The position numbers and the translations under genes are program-made. Shown one piece after another: positions 42,816 to 52,214 of a DNA stretch of 64,000 bases. A model generated the notes under the pieces. The model was given only the letters and a program-made list of their open reading frames with translations, was not told the DNA's origin and did no database searches. Source of the DNA: Psychrobacter sp. FDAARGOS_221 (GTDB taxonomy: Bacteria; Pseudomonadota; Gammaproteobacteria; Pseudomonadales; Moraxellaceae); contig NZ_NWFK02000001.1 in NCBI RefSeq assembly GCF_002313155.2, forward strand, positions 1,240,001-1,304,000, in the 5' to 3' direction. Each line of letters begins with the position of its first letter. The first letter of the stretch is position 1.

Positions 42816-43606
42816 GGCATGTCCTTTATTTATGCAGTGCCTAATTGCACCACTAAATGAGAGTTCTAAATATGCAGTATGACTCAGTCAGATGATCGGG
42901 TTTACTGTCTTAATTTCAGTTAAGTAGGATAGGCTTAACACTTAAGACATTTAAACCAAACACCGTACATCATAGACGTCATTACTGCGTTGTGGAGTAA
43001 GCCAAAAAATGAAGATGAGAAGTATTAACTTGGTTCTATCTTCGATGACTATACGTTTTTTGGCGCTTTTTTGATTCTGTATTGCTAAGTTACTGATTGA
43101 TATAAATAGGAAACCACAATCAAAAATCAGGGTCAAAATAATGAGATGAGCACTTAAGTTTGCTAGATAAAATTTAAATAGTCGATCGGTCCTATCTGCC
43201 AACCAATGCCATCTCAATCAGAATAAAAACGTTAAAAATTCTGACCAGCGCATCGATATTGATAAAGTCACTAACTCACTGCTATTAATTAACTAAAGGC
43301 AACTTATTAAAAGATTTCTCGTTAAAGGGTTACTCGTTAAAAAACAACAGTAGCCGTTAGCCACTCAAACAACACGTTTATTGGGTAGAAAAAATCCCAC
43401 TTTACTATCCATTAAACCATCAATTAAAAAAATACCTGTGATAATGTTGCTAAACATCACTTGTTCCATATTAGAGAAACATAACTACAAAATCTAGTGA
43501 AATTTAATGACCGAGTCAGTTTTTCTCAGTGAGCAACTGTTAGCTAAGCCATTATCAAGTCTACAGTTTTGAGTGCTTAGCGTATTAAAAATAATGCATC
43601 AGGTAT
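42816..43606. other. Long intergenic region upstream of gltB
   Basis: About 790 bases. I see no convincing gene: an 88-codon minus-strand frame (42951-43217) has one hydrophobic stretch but no ribosome-binding site or family. TGGTGCA on the minus strand near 42850-42860 resembles one half of an NtrC site, the known regulator of glutamate synthase in some bacteria, but the second half is absent. The gltB promoter must lie here; I could not fix it. Confidence 0.4.
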
Positions 43607-43639
43607 AAAAAAAGACACCCTGTGATTAACAGAATGCCT
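43607..43639 (-). terminator. Intrinsic terminator after the DamX-like gene
   Basis: Eleven-base-pair stem (43613-43623 with 43629-43639, with G-T pairs), 5-base loop, seven T on the minus strand. Confidence 0.8.
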
Positions 43640-43727
43640 TTAGTGACTCGTTAGCCAAATTGCGCCTGTACACTGGCGCCAAACACAATTTGCGCCTGTT
43701 GCAACCCACTCAATCTGACTTGATTCA

Positions 43728-44867
43728 TTACTGTGTCTTCTCTTCAATCAACTGTTTGATTTGATCAACTTCAGCATTGTTTGCTGTCCCAGCGTTGGCA
43801 GGTTTTTGAGCATTATCAGCTGCTTTAGGCTTCTCTTGTGGCTTTTTAGGCTCAACAGGCTCGGCCCTTGGCTTCTCTGCATTCTGATTTTCTCTGCCTG
43901 CTGCCGGTCCTCGACTTTCAGGAGGCTGAGGCTGATTATTGCCGCGAGGGGCCTGCTCACTATTGTTAGCATTGTCATTATTAGACTGACGCTGACTGTC
44001 AGGGACCACAACTCGGCGCTGCTCTTGAACAGCAAGTGTATCACTACTGTCATTTGAGGTTCTAATATTGGTCTCAGTTGCCGGCTCAGCTGTTTCTTGC
44101 TCTGATCTTTGACGACGCGCCCTTTCCTCATTGCGCTGTTGCTGCTGTTGTTGCTGACGAACTTCGCTGGCACGGCGACGGGCAGCCAACTCACGTTTTG
44201 TCGGTTGTAACTTCACCTGTCTGACTCGGTTTTTCGATAAGTCTTTAATCGGTCCTGTCAGCTCATAAGTTTCAATTACATCAAGATAGCTGTCCATCTT
44301 TTCTGGAATAACCTGTACATTAGCAGGCAATTCAAAATCAACCGATGACGCCTCTTTTTGAGCTGCTTTCTCACTGCTAAGCGCATCATAGGTTAAGATA
44401 TAACGTGGCTTATTCTCAGAGTCGCGATAGCGGAAATAAGCAAATTTCTTTCTATCATCACGTGAGTTTAAGTAATCAGAGATGATCTCATGCTCTGACA
44501 CATCCATCACCTGAAGTGTCCACTTACCTTTGTTTTTCTTCAGATAAGTTGAATCTTTAAATTCTGGCGGATAGTCACGCAAGTCACGGATTAAAGCATC
44601 AAACGAAATCGGATGCACGTCCGCACTCAGCTCATCTAATTGATCAATTGCAGTGACTTGAGCAATATTAAAAGCAGCAACCTCTGGCGGCTCTTCTTCT
44701 TGTTGTGCTTCACTATCAAATGCTGGCGCTGAGCTGAACATCCATAATGCTAAGGCTGCCGCACCAGATAATAAGGCCATAATCAGCCAAATACTGGCCA
44801 CAACACGGCTTTTTTTAACTTGTGACTTATGAGGCTTATCTGAAGCGGGGCTTTGAGTGATTGCCAT
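43728..44867 (-). CDS. DamX-like SPOR-domain membrane protein
   Basis: SPOR domains bind denuded septal peptidoglycan; DamX of E. coli acts in division and its gene follows aroK-aroB, as here. The 379-residue product has a short cytoplasmic start, one membrane segment (near residues 23-45, VVASIWLIMALLSGAAALAL), and a SPOR-like domain about 115-185 (GKWTLQVMDVSEHEIISDYL, then KFAYFRYRDSENKPRYILTY and DALSSEKAAQKE). From about 215 on the sequence is low-complexity: a run of seven to eight glutamines, then Arg/Gln/Pro/Asn-rich tail. In E. coli DamX the SPOR domain is at the C-terminus, so the order is unusual. The name DamX is by position and domain; orthology is likely but unproven. Confidence 0.75.
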   Translation of the reverse strand: MAITQSPASDKPHKSQVKKSRVVASIWLIMALLSGAAALALWMFSSAPAFDSEAQQEEEPPEVAAFNIAQVTAIDQLDELSADVHPISFDALIRDLRDYPPEFKDSTYLKKNKGKWTLQVMDVSEHEIISDYLNSRDDRKKFAYFRYRDSENKPRYILTYDALSSEKAAQKEASSVDFELPANVQVIPEKMDSYLDVIETYELTGPIKDLSKNRVRQVKLQPTKRELAARRRASEVRQQQQQQQRNEERARRQRSEQETAEPATETNIRTSNDSSDTLAVQEQRRVVVPDSQRQSNNDNANNSEQAPRGNNQPQPPESRGPAAGRENQNAEKPRAEPVEPKKPQEKPKAADNAQKPANAGTANNAEVDQIKQLIEEKTQ

Positions 44868-44992
44868 AAAGCAAATCCAGTAATAAGGTAAATATGAATA
44901 TAATTAAGACGTTTTGACTATTTATCGCACACGTCATATATCAGTTATAAGTGCACAATAGATATGCTGTGCACCGTTAAATGTATGCGTTA

Positions 44993-46069
44993 TTATACGT
45001 GCTCATTTAATACAGCTTCAAGCTGTGTTTGATCAAAGTCAGCTGTGACCACAGCATCACCTAGTGATTTTAACAAAATCAAACGCACTTGTCCTGACTT
45101 AACTTTTTTATCGTGCTGCATTAAGTCTAATGCGGTTGTCAGCTCGATAGCTGGCGGTACGATTGGTAATTGCGCTGCCTGCAACACCTCGCAGATTCGA
45201 TCAACATCATCACGACTGATCCACTGCATTTGTTGAGACAGTTTTGCCGCTTGCACCATGCCCGCAGCGACCGCCTCACCATGTAGCCATTGCCCATATC
45301 CCTCATGGGTTTCAATGACGTGGCCAAAGGTGTGGCCAAAGTTTAATAATGCACGCTTGCCGGCTTCGCGCTCATCTTGTGCCACGATATCTGCTTTGTA
45401 TTGACAGCATCGAGCTACTGCTTCAGCAAGAGCGATTTCATCCAATCCCATCAAATCGGCCATATTATCTTCAAGCCAAGTCAAAAATTCAACATCCATA
45501 ATCAGTGCGTATTTAATCACCTCAGCCATGCCAGCCGATAATTCACGCTTGGGCAATGTGGTTAAGGTGTGCATATCGGCCAATACCATTTGCGGCTGCC
45601 AAAAGGCGCCAATCATATTCTTGCCTTTGGGATGGTTAATGCCAGTCTTGCCGCCAACACTGGAGTCCACTTGCGATAATAAAGTAGTCGGAATTTGAAT
45701 AAAGTTGACACCGCGCATGAATGACGCCGCTGCAAAGCCAGTCATATCTCCAACAACACCGCCGCCAAGCGCTACTAAGGTAACATCTCGACCGCAATGC
45801 GCATCCATCAAGGCATCATAAATACGGTCAATGTATTGCTGGGTTTTGTACTGCTCTCCATCTGGGAGCACCACGTGGTGTACTTCAAATTGTTCGGAAA
45901 GCCCTGTCAGTAAGTCTTGTAAATATAACTTTTCAACCGTGATATTGGTCACCACCATCACTTGCTTACCCTTAATATAAGGCGCTATTTCTACCGCCAT
46001 TTGGCTTTTACTAGTAATAATAATGGGGTAATCATGGCTTTGAGTATGGACGGTTAATTGTTTTCTCAT
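44993..46069 (-). CDS. aroB: 3-dehydroquinate synthase
   Basis: Second step of the shikimate pathway: cyclises DAHP to 3-dehydroquinate with NAD and zinc. The start used is ATG 46069 ([18 protein letters not shown]) with GAGAG upstream; a start 6 codons earlier adds untypical residues. The 358-residue product has DGEQYKT, the glycine-rich [20 protein letters not shown] near residues 102-121, and [20 protein letters not shown] near 147-166; zinc ligands include His in [14 protein letters not shown]. It follows aroK. Confidence 0.96.
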   Translation of the reverse strand: MRKQLTVHTQSHDYPIIITSKSQMAVEIAPYIKGKQVMVVTNITVEKLYLQDLLTGLSEQFEVHHVVLPDGEQYKTQQYIDRIYDALMDAHCGRDVTLVALGGGVVGDMTGFAAASFMRGVNFIQIPTTLLSQVDSSVGGKTGINHPKGKNMIGAFWQPQMVLADMHTLTTLPKRELSAGMAEVIKYALIMDVEFLTWLEDNMADLMGLDEIALAEAVARCCQYKADIVAQDEREAGKRALLNFGHTFGHVIETHEGYGQWLHGEAVAAGMVQAAKLSQQMQWISRDDVDRICEVLQAAQLPIVPPAIELTTALDLMQHDKKVKSGQVRLILLKSLGDAVVTADFDQTQLEAVLNEHV

Positions 46070-46220
46070 AAAACTCTCACAGGGCAAGGTTATGACTTAT
46101 TGTTGATGGCTGGCTCACTAAATATTAACTCATTAAATAATAGTTGGCTTAGCTGACTCAATAAAATTAAACAGATGTCGTCATTGTTTCATTATTGCTC
46201 AATGACAAACCCAAATGAAC

Positions 46221-46775
46221 TTAACGGTTGTGCTTTTCAATGACATAATCTGGATAGTGCTGCTTGAGGGTTGCAACAACTTTTTTGAGCATATATCTGG
46301 GATAGCCTTCACCGGTCTCAACCACAATATCCGCCACTTCCTGATACAAGAGATCACGAGCCTCAAATAACGACTCTAAAACGGCTTTGGGATTGGAGGT
46401 TTGCAATAAAGGACGTGACTTGTCTTTTGAGGTACGCTTTAACTGCACATCTACACTGGCGCGTAAATAAATAGTGATGCCACGCTGCTTTAAATTTTCA
46501 CGATTTTGCGGCTGAGTCACCACACCGCCGCCTGTGGCCAATACAATATTAGGTCGTGCTGTCAGCTCATCTATGGCTCGCGCTTCACGCTCTCTAAAAC
46601 CGGCCTCCCCTTCTTTTTCAAAAATCCAAGGAATATCGGCACCAGTTTGTTCACATATATAGTGGTCACTGTCTATAAAAGATCGCCCTAAATATTTGGC
46701 CAATAGCTTACCCACAGTCGTCTTCCCTGCTCCCATAGGGCCTACAATAAATAATGACGGCAATGATGATTGCAT
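46221..46775 (-). CDS. aroK: Shikimate kinase
   Basis: Phosphorylates shikimate at the 3-position. The 184-residue product has the Walker A loop GPMGAGKTTVGK (near residues 12-23), the shikimate-binding FIDSDHYICEQTGADIP and ATGGGVV (near 79-85). It sits between pilQ and aroB, the usual pilMNOPQ-aroKB order. Confidence 0.97.
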   Translation of the reverse strand: MQSSLPSLFIVGPMGAGKTTVGKLLAKYLGRSFIDSDHYICEQTGADIPWIFEKEGEAGFREREARAIDELTARPNIVLATGGGVVTQPQNRENLKQRGITIYLRASVDVQLKRTSKDKSRPLLQTSNPKAVLESLFEARDLLYQEVADIVVETGEGYPRYMLKKVVATLKQHYPDYVIEKHNR

Positions 46776-46929
46776 TATTATCTCTCACATAAATTCACGG
46801 ATTATACAGACATTGTTCCACTAGTCCTAATGCTGAGTCTGAACACGATTACTGTATTAATTATAGTGGCTCATGTCTACTTTAGCCACTGATGCTTTAT
46901 TGATAATCACCTTACTTTGTACTGACCAT

Positions 46930-48954
46930 TTAAAGCTGGCGCTGATCTTCTGTGACTAAGAATGAGTCATTCATTAGCTTAGGGGTAATAAAAATCAACA
47001 GCTCTTGCTTGTCATTACGACGCAAATCTTTTTTAAATAAACGTCCTAAATAAGGAATATCACCAAAAAAAGGGACTTTTTCGACATTATTAAAAATTTG
47101 ATTGCGATAAATACCGCCAAGTACAATGGTCTGACCTGCGCCGACTGTCACATTAGTACTTAGGGTGTCGGTATCAATCAAAATAACGCCTTGGCTCACT
47201 GGATTGGGGCGACCATTTTCAATATAAATTTGTAAGGTAATCTGATTGTCAGGCGTGATGCTAGGTGTCACCTCTAAGCTTAATACCGCCTCTTCAAACT
47301 GAGTGGTTGTCCCTCCGCCCTCCGACTCACCTTGATAAGGTATTTTGGTACCAGAGGATACTTTGGCGGTTTGCTTATCTAAGGTCAAAATCTTTGGGGT
47401 TGAAATAACCTCACCGCGTCCTTCAGCCTGCATCGCCGACAGCTCTAAGTCAATTAATAAGTCTGATAAATTGATCAATCCAAACGCGATGCGTCCGGCA
47501 GGATTGGCGACGCCAAGATCGACATTCAAGTTATCAGGACGGCTGATATTATAGTTTGGCCGCACAATAGGCTGACCTTTATAGGTTGAGTTTTGTAAGG
47601 TGAACTGTTTTAAATCGGCCAGTGTCTGATCACTGCCTCCGACCAATAGGTTGTTATTGTTCGCCACGCCTTTCGATAAAATACCCCACTTCACCCCAAT
47701 CTCTTTACTAAAACTGTCTGAGGCACTGACGATTCTAGCCTCAATCATCACTTGCCGCACAGGGATATCGACTTGTTCGATTAACGCTTTGATATTTTCA
47801 ATACTGGCAGCAGTATCTTTTATAATTAAGGTATTGGTGCGCGCATCTACGGCAATAACGCCACGCTTTGACAGTAAAGTGGCTGGATGGTGCTGTGTCT
47901 GACCCGCAGCTGAGATAACTGTGGACGGCGTGGCCATTGTTGATTTCTGCGCAGCCGGCAGTACCTGAGCGCTTGGCTGAGAAGCAACCGCTATTCCTGA
48001 GTTAATAGCACCAGCACCCCTTGAATGACTGGCCTTAGTAATCAACGCCATAATGTCAGCCGCTTTGGCATAATTTGGACGGATATAGACACTGTGTAAC
48101 GGTACCAGCGATCCGTTATGTTGGTATTTGGCCATCTCTTCCAGTGGCGCTACCAGTATCACATTGCCTTGACGCTGCTTGCCCAGTTGTTTGCTTGATA
48201 AAATGATATCCAGTGCCTGATCCCAAGGCACATTGACCAAATTTAACATGATACTGCCTGTCACCTGGTCACTGGCAACAATATTGAGGCCAGTAAATTG
48301 TGATAACAGATGCAGTGCACTGCGCACTTCAACATTTTGAAAATCAATGGAAATAGGTGCACCTTGATACTCAGTGACGACTAAAGGCTTAGCCTGTATT
48401 TTATGCACACTTAGCTTGACCTGCTGATCGGTTTGATGAGCCTGATAATCAAAGTCTTGCTTCATGGTCATCACAATCACACCATCTTTGCCGTCATTGC
48501 TTGCTACTACTGAGCTTAACAATCCGCTGCCTTGATAATGCTGGCCAAGCAGGTGTGGGGATATACTGCTGTTGGTGAGTTTAATAAAGATCTGATTGCC
48601 CTGACTTTTTATTTCAGTGGCGATATTTGGGTTGCTTAACAATAGTTCGATATCTGCTTGTGTACCTTGAGAGAGCTGTGCGCTGACATTGAGTTGTTGT
48701 AAGCCAGTATTCTGGGTCCTGACAATTGAATCGGCTTGTACTTGCCCTTCTACAACTGCGACCGAATCAGGCTGCCTATCAGTAACCACTATTAAAGGCA
48801 GCTCTTGAGCAAAACTACTGGCAGCGGGAAATAAACCAACCGCTATACAAGCCATTAATATTTTGGAGAAACGCTGTGAAAAGCAAGATGATAAAGAGCC
48901 AGTGCTGCCAGTATTGAGCGGCTTGGGTATGTCCTCTGGCGTATAAATTGTCAT
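46930..48954 (-). CDS. pilQ: Type IV pilus secretin PilQ
   Basis: PilQ forms the outer-membrane pore for type IV pili, also used for DNA uptake. The 674-residue product has a signal peptide with an extended N-terminus (cleavage probable after SFA, near residue 49), an AMIN-like beta domain (about 70-185), an N0/STN domain (ISIDFQNVEVRSALHLLSQF near 202-221), an N1 domain split by a Ser/Ala/Gln-rich insert of about 45 residues (near 310-355), and the secretin domain with VEKVPFFGDIPYLGRLFKKD near 632-651. It shows one AMIN-like domain where several relatives have two. Confidence 0.95.
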   Translation of the reverse strand: MTIYTPEDIPKPLNTGSTGSLSSCFSQRFSKILMACIAVGLFPAASSFAQELPLIVVTDRQPDSVAVVEGQVQADSIVRTQNTGLQQLNVSAQLSQGTQADIELLLSNPNIATEIKSQGNQIFIKLTNSSISPHLLGQHYQGSGLLSSVVASNDGKDGVIVMTMKQDFDYQAHQTDQQVKLSVHKIQAKPLVVTEYQGAPISIDFQNVEVRSALHLLSQFTGLNIVASDQVTGSIMLNLVNVPWDQALDIILSSKQLGKQRQGNVILVAPLEEMAKYQHNGSLVPLHSVYIRPNYAKAADIMALITKASHSRGAGAINSGIAVASQPSAQVLPAAQKSTMATPSTVISAAGQTQHHPATLLSKRGVIAVDARTNTLIIKDTAASIENIKALIEQVDIPVRQVMIEARIVSASDSFSKEIGVKWGILSKGVANNNNLLVGGSDQTLADLKQFTLQNSTYKGQPIVRPNYNISRPDNLNVDLGVANPAGRIAFGLINLSDLLIDLELSAMQAEGRGEVISTPKILTLDKQTAKVSSGTKIPYQGESEGGGTTTQFEEAVLSLEVTPSITPDNQITLQIYIENGRPNPVSQGVILIDTDTLSTNVTVGAGQTIVLGGIYRNQIFNNVEKVPFFGDIPYLGRLFKKDLRRNDKQELLIFITPKLMNDSFLVTEDQRQL

Positions 48955-49119
48955 TTGTTGTCCATAACTGTGGATATAGCCATCGCCATATAAAAGGATA
49001 AATTGGGTCTGTCTTATTAAGGTCTACTTTTTAAAATCCGTGTTTTTAGATTTGTGTTTACGGATTAAAGCTAATGTTTCAATTACTTTAGATGGATCAA
49101 CTACTTTACCTAATTGCTT

Positions 49120-49797
49120 TTACCTTGAAATAGGCGCAATAAGTGATGCTGGCATCGGCTTATAGCCCACTTGAGGATCAAATACAGTTTCAATCAAATT
49201 AATCTGAGTGGCTGTTATCTCAACAATACGGCCACTGCGCTGACCCAAGTACTGACCCAGACCAACCCGCAGCACTGCCCCATCTGGGCGCTGAATCAAC
49301 CCAGCTTTAGTGTTACCTGTGGCCATCATGCCGCGATAGATAAGCTCACTTAATCCATAAGCCTCCAATGGCTGCCTTGGGCGACCCGCATCAGGCGGCG
49401 GGCCAGGTTGTCTTTGTGCAACAGGCTCAGGTTGTACTGGCTCTACTTGTGCAGGCTGTGCTACTACTAAAACAGGCGGAGGACTGGGTGCAGGCGGGGT
49501 TTTCAATTGCGTTTGAGGTTGATTCTGTGTCACCAGGACAGCACCATGTACCTTAAATGGACTTCGCAGCCCAGTCGCTGCATACACGTAAGGCGTTATC
49601 AATTCAGCTGCTTGAACAGGCATTGTTGTGGTTGTTGATAGTGTTTGGCTTGGCAGCTTACCTTGTGAACGGTTATCTGATTGAGTCTGCTCTACTTGGC
49701 TTTGCTGCATTTGCTGCGCCATCTGCTGCTTCGGGTCATCGCAAGCACTTATAGTTAGCATAAATAACCCGCCCATACTAAGAAGCACAAGACGCAT
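49120..49797 (-). CDS. pilP: Type IV pilus assembly lipoprotein PilP
   Basis: PilP links the inner-membrane PilMNO platform to PilQ. The 225-residue product has a lipobox (GLFMLTISACDDP, Cys near residue 19), a long disordered Gln/Pro linker (about 25-140) and a C-terminal beta domain (AYGLSELIYRGMMATGN, then GLGQYLGQRSGRIVEITATQ) that in the family binds PilQ. It follows pilO by 1 base. Confidence 0.93.
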   Translation of the reverse strand: MRLVLLSMGGLFMLTISACDDPKQQMAQQMQQSQVEQTQSDNRSQGKLPSQTLSTTTTMPVQAAELITPYVYAATGLRSPFKVHGAVLVTQNQPQTQLKTPPAPSPPPVLVVAQPAQVEPVQPEPVAQRQPGPPPDAGRPRQPLEAYGLSELIYRGMMATGNTKAGLIQRPDGAVLRVGLGQYLGQRSGRIVEITATQINLIETVFDPQVGYKPMPASLIAPISR

Positions 49798-49798
49798 A

Positions 49799-50143
49799 CT
49801 ATTGCTCCCGCTCTAAAAATGGAGGCTCTAAATCTGAATTAGAGTCAACCGATGTACTTGGCATAGATTGATAGGCTGTGGTGTGCAGTACCAGCGACAA
49901 TGACTGTGGATCCATTATCAAAGGGTTGCTGTTGGTCACTGCAAAACCTTGAATGGTGATTAGTCGTGGCAAAGCTGCTAGACCGCTCAGAAACAACCCT
50001 AAATTGTGATAGCCACCGACTAATACCATATCAATGGGTTGCTGGATATATAAGGTTTGCTCTATAGTCTCAGCCAAAGAAATATCCTGCAACCTCACAC
50101 CACTACTTAAAGCCACTGTATTATTGGGAACTTGTCGACTCAT
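49799..50143 (-). CDS. pilO: Truncated PilO-like protein (C-terminal domain only)
   Basis: PilO normally is an inner-membrane protein of about 200 residues: cytoplasmic tail, one membrane helix, coiled coil, and a periplasmic ferredoxin-like domain that dimerises with PilN. This product has only 114 residues and starts inside the last domain: SSGVRLQDISLAETIEQTLY, then MVLVGGYHNLGLFLSGLAAL and TTAYQSMP, matching family residues from about 120 on. It has no membrane helix or signal peptide, so alone it could not reach the periplasm. It overlaps the pilN stop in ATGA. No missing N-terminal part is seen in another frame. Either the gene is degraded, or the domain is made as a PilN fusion by frameshifting, or an indel error hides a fusion. 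Confidence 0.8.
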   Translation of the reverse strand: MSRQVPNNTVALSSGVRLQDISLAETIEQTLYIQQPIDMVLVGGYHNLGLFLSGLAALPRLITIQGFAVTNSNPLIMDPQSLSLVLHTTAYQSMPSTSVDSNSDLEPPFLEREQ

Positions 50144-50934
50144 GGGCTGCCCCTCTCAGACACCACTGGCTTAGGCAACATGGGTTCTGCTGATTGGACA
50201 TGGGCTGATTCTGTGTAAGCGATCACTGGTTGATTGCTGTCTGTCAGTGGCTGAATACTTCTAGCAGCTGCTGCTTGCTGTTTAAGCAATGCTGCAACTT
50301 GACCGACCTCGATAACTACTGCCGATATCACAAAGTTATAAGGATAATTGTTTATAGATTTCTGTGCTTGAGTGCTTTGTTGGTGTTGGATTTGTAAGTT
50401 TTGTATGCTCTGCTGGCTTGGATTCGACCCTTGATTTGAACTAGGCAACGTACCTTGTTTGACGTACTGTATTTGCGCTTGTTGTAGCCAAGCGCTGTCA
50501 CTAAGCTTCTGCGCCCATTTAGTCACTTCTGTCGCATGCGTCGCACTGCCATTAATGGTTACCACCCCTGCTTCATATTTAATCGCCGTTACATATAACC
50601 TGTTAGATAGTGTACTGGCCACATCCGCCCATATGCGTGGTAGCAAGGTGCGCTCATAATTTAATGCCTCGATAGCCGTCTGCTTTACCGCGATTGTTTG
50701 CTGTTGCATCTTATTATCTTCAATAGCGCTAATCACTTGATCTAATTGGTCAATAGCGTCATTTAGATAAGCCGTGGCTGCCAGCTGACGACTTTGCTGA
50801 TAATGCAAAAAGCCCCAAGCCAGCACTGCAAATCCTAAGCTCATGACAACACTGAGCGATAAACCCTTTTTAAATTGCTTGTTTTTATCTTGGCGCAGCT
50901 GCTCACGCCACGGCAGTAAGTTTATCTGCGCCAT
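50140..50934 (-). CDS. pilN: Type IV pilus assembly protein PilN
   Basis: PilN binds PilM through its N-terminal cytoplasmic peptide and PilO in the periplasm. The 264-residue product starts MAQINLLPWREQLRQ (the PilM-binding motif), has a membrane helix near residues 27-45 and a ferredoxin-like domain about 100-210 (YVTAIKYEAGVVTINGSATH, then YNFVISAVVIEV). About 55 extra residues follow, and a Gln/Ser-rich loop lies near 160-190; relatives have about 190-210 residues. The tail ends where the shortened pilO begins. It overlaps pilM by 13 bases. Confidence 0.93.
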   Translation of the reverse strand: MAQINLLPWREQLRQDKNKQFKKGLSLSVVMSLGFAVLAWGFLHYQQSRQLAATAYLNDAIDQLDQVISAIEDNKMQQQTIAVKQTAIEALNYERTLLPRIWADVASTLSNRLYVTAIKYEAGVVTINGSATHATEVTKWAQKLSDSAWLQQAQIQYVKQGTLPSSNQGSNPSQQSIQNLQIQHQQSTQAQKSINNYPYNFVISAVVIEVGQVAALLKQQAAAARSIQPLTDSNQPVIAYTESAHVQSAEPMLPKPVVSERGSP

Positions 50935-52214
50935 AGTCGCCTCTTTCTTGTATGCTTAGCCTGCTGACAGCTGCGCATACTTAGACCACAAGCACTCATT
51001 AAACGTGGCGCATCTTTGCTAAGTTGCTCAGCATTAATGGTTGGAGACAATGCCATAGCTGCAAAAGGATTGGCTATCGTCACTGGTAGACCCAACTGTT
51101 GTTGCAACAACGCATCTAACTGCTGCAGCGCCGCACTGCCACCACACAAGATGACCTGCTCTATTTGCGGTGCGCTGTCTGTATTTGCAGAATTATCGAC
51201 ATAGCTGTCTGTATCTTGATTGGAGTCGTTTTCTGCCGCTGAGTTGGTCTTGGTCGTATTGTTTTGAGAGGAAGCTAAGTGCTGTGGCTGAAAGTAAGCA
51301 TGTAACGCCTGTTTTATAGTGCTTACTAATGCTTGTGTAAAATCAGTGACATACTGATAGATATCTGCGTCGGTTATGCCTGCTATTTGTGCTGACTCAT
51401 CACTTTTAATGCGATTGATTTGCTCGTCATCGAGTTGGTATTCGCTTTGCAGCCGTTCATCAAGCTGCGCGCCGCCAAATAACTGCTCACACTGATAGAC
51501 AAAAACGCCTTGATTGGCAACATATACTGTGGTGCGACTCTGGCCTATATCGACTAATGCGACCACAGGCACCTGCGTCGGCAGCTGCCAATATATAAAC
51601 TGGAACGCACGCTCTATGGCGTGCGTATCGACCTCAACCAGTGCAGTATTTAATGAGCCAAAGGTTAAGGCATCTGTCAGTTGCTCAACGTCACGGGTTA
51701 AAGTAACCACCAGCAACACATCTACCAATTCTGTACCACTTATGACATCAGTTGCTTCAGAGTTATCATAACTATCATAGGTATCAGAGTTATCAGAGCC
51801 ATCCGCTATTGCCGGACCGAGTACTTCAAAGTCAAAGCTGGCCTCTGCTATTGGATAGGGAATGTGTTGATCCGCATCAATACAAATCTGTGCTTCAATT
51901 TCTACATCAAGTAACCAAGCAGACATTTGAACGGTTTTAGTGAGGGTCAGCGCTTGCGGTATGGCGATCGCCGCTTGCGTCGCGGTCAAATGCAGTTGCT
52001 GTATTAACTGCGCGATGGTTTGCCCCATTTGTTCGGTATCGATAATCTGATTATCGACAACCTGACCTGGGCTAAGCTCTGACAACCCATAATGGGTCAG
52101 CTGATAGCTGTTTATTTGACCGCCTTTATGATTGCACAGTGCTACCACACAAAGCGCTGTATTGCTGATGCTAATACCCACATATGACGGGGCTGCTGTA
52201 GACAATAAGCGCAA
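50922..52214 (-). CDS. pilM: Type IV pilus assembly protein PilM
   Basis: PilM is an actin-like ATP-binding protein that forms the cytoplasmic ring under PilN. The 430-residue product has the actin fold elements YVGISISNTALCVVAL (near 11-26), VVALVDIGQSRTTVYV (near 217-232) and VILCGGSAAL (near 354-363). It is longer than the usual roughly 355 residues because of two polar inserts: about 137-160 (Asp/Ser/Tyr-rich) and about 311-349 (Asn/Ser/Asp/Thr-rich). It is the first gene of pilMNOPQ, divergent from the PBP1A gene. Confidence 0.93.
   Translation of the reverse strand: MRLLSTAAPSYVGISISNTALCVVALCNHKGGQINSYQLTHYGLSELSPGQVVDNQIIDTEQMGQTIAQLIQQLHLTATQAAIAIPQALTLTKTVQMSAWLLDVEIEAQICIDADQHIPYPIAEASFDFEVLGPAIADGSDNSDTYDSYDNSEATDVISGTELVDVLLVVTLTRDVEQLTDALTFGSLNTALVEVDTHAIERAFQFIYWQLPTQVPVVALVDIGQSRTTVYVANQGVFVYQCEQLFGGAQLDERLQSEYQLDDEQINRIKSDESAQIAGITDADIYQYVTDFTQALVSTIKQALHAYFQPQHLASSQNNTTKTNSAAENDSNQDTDSYVDNSANTDSAPQIEQVILCGGSAALQQLDALLQQQLGLPVTIANPFAAMALSPTINAEQLSKDAPRLMSACGLSMRSCQQAKHTRKRRLWRR

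Noticed and set aside
42848-42862. NtrC binding site upstream of gltB
   Set aside because: Only one half (TGGTGCA on minus) is present, without the symmetric partner.
42951-43217. 88-codon minus-strand frame with a hydrophobic stretch
   Set aside because: No ribosome-binding site, no family, low-complexity AT-rich context; chance frame likely.
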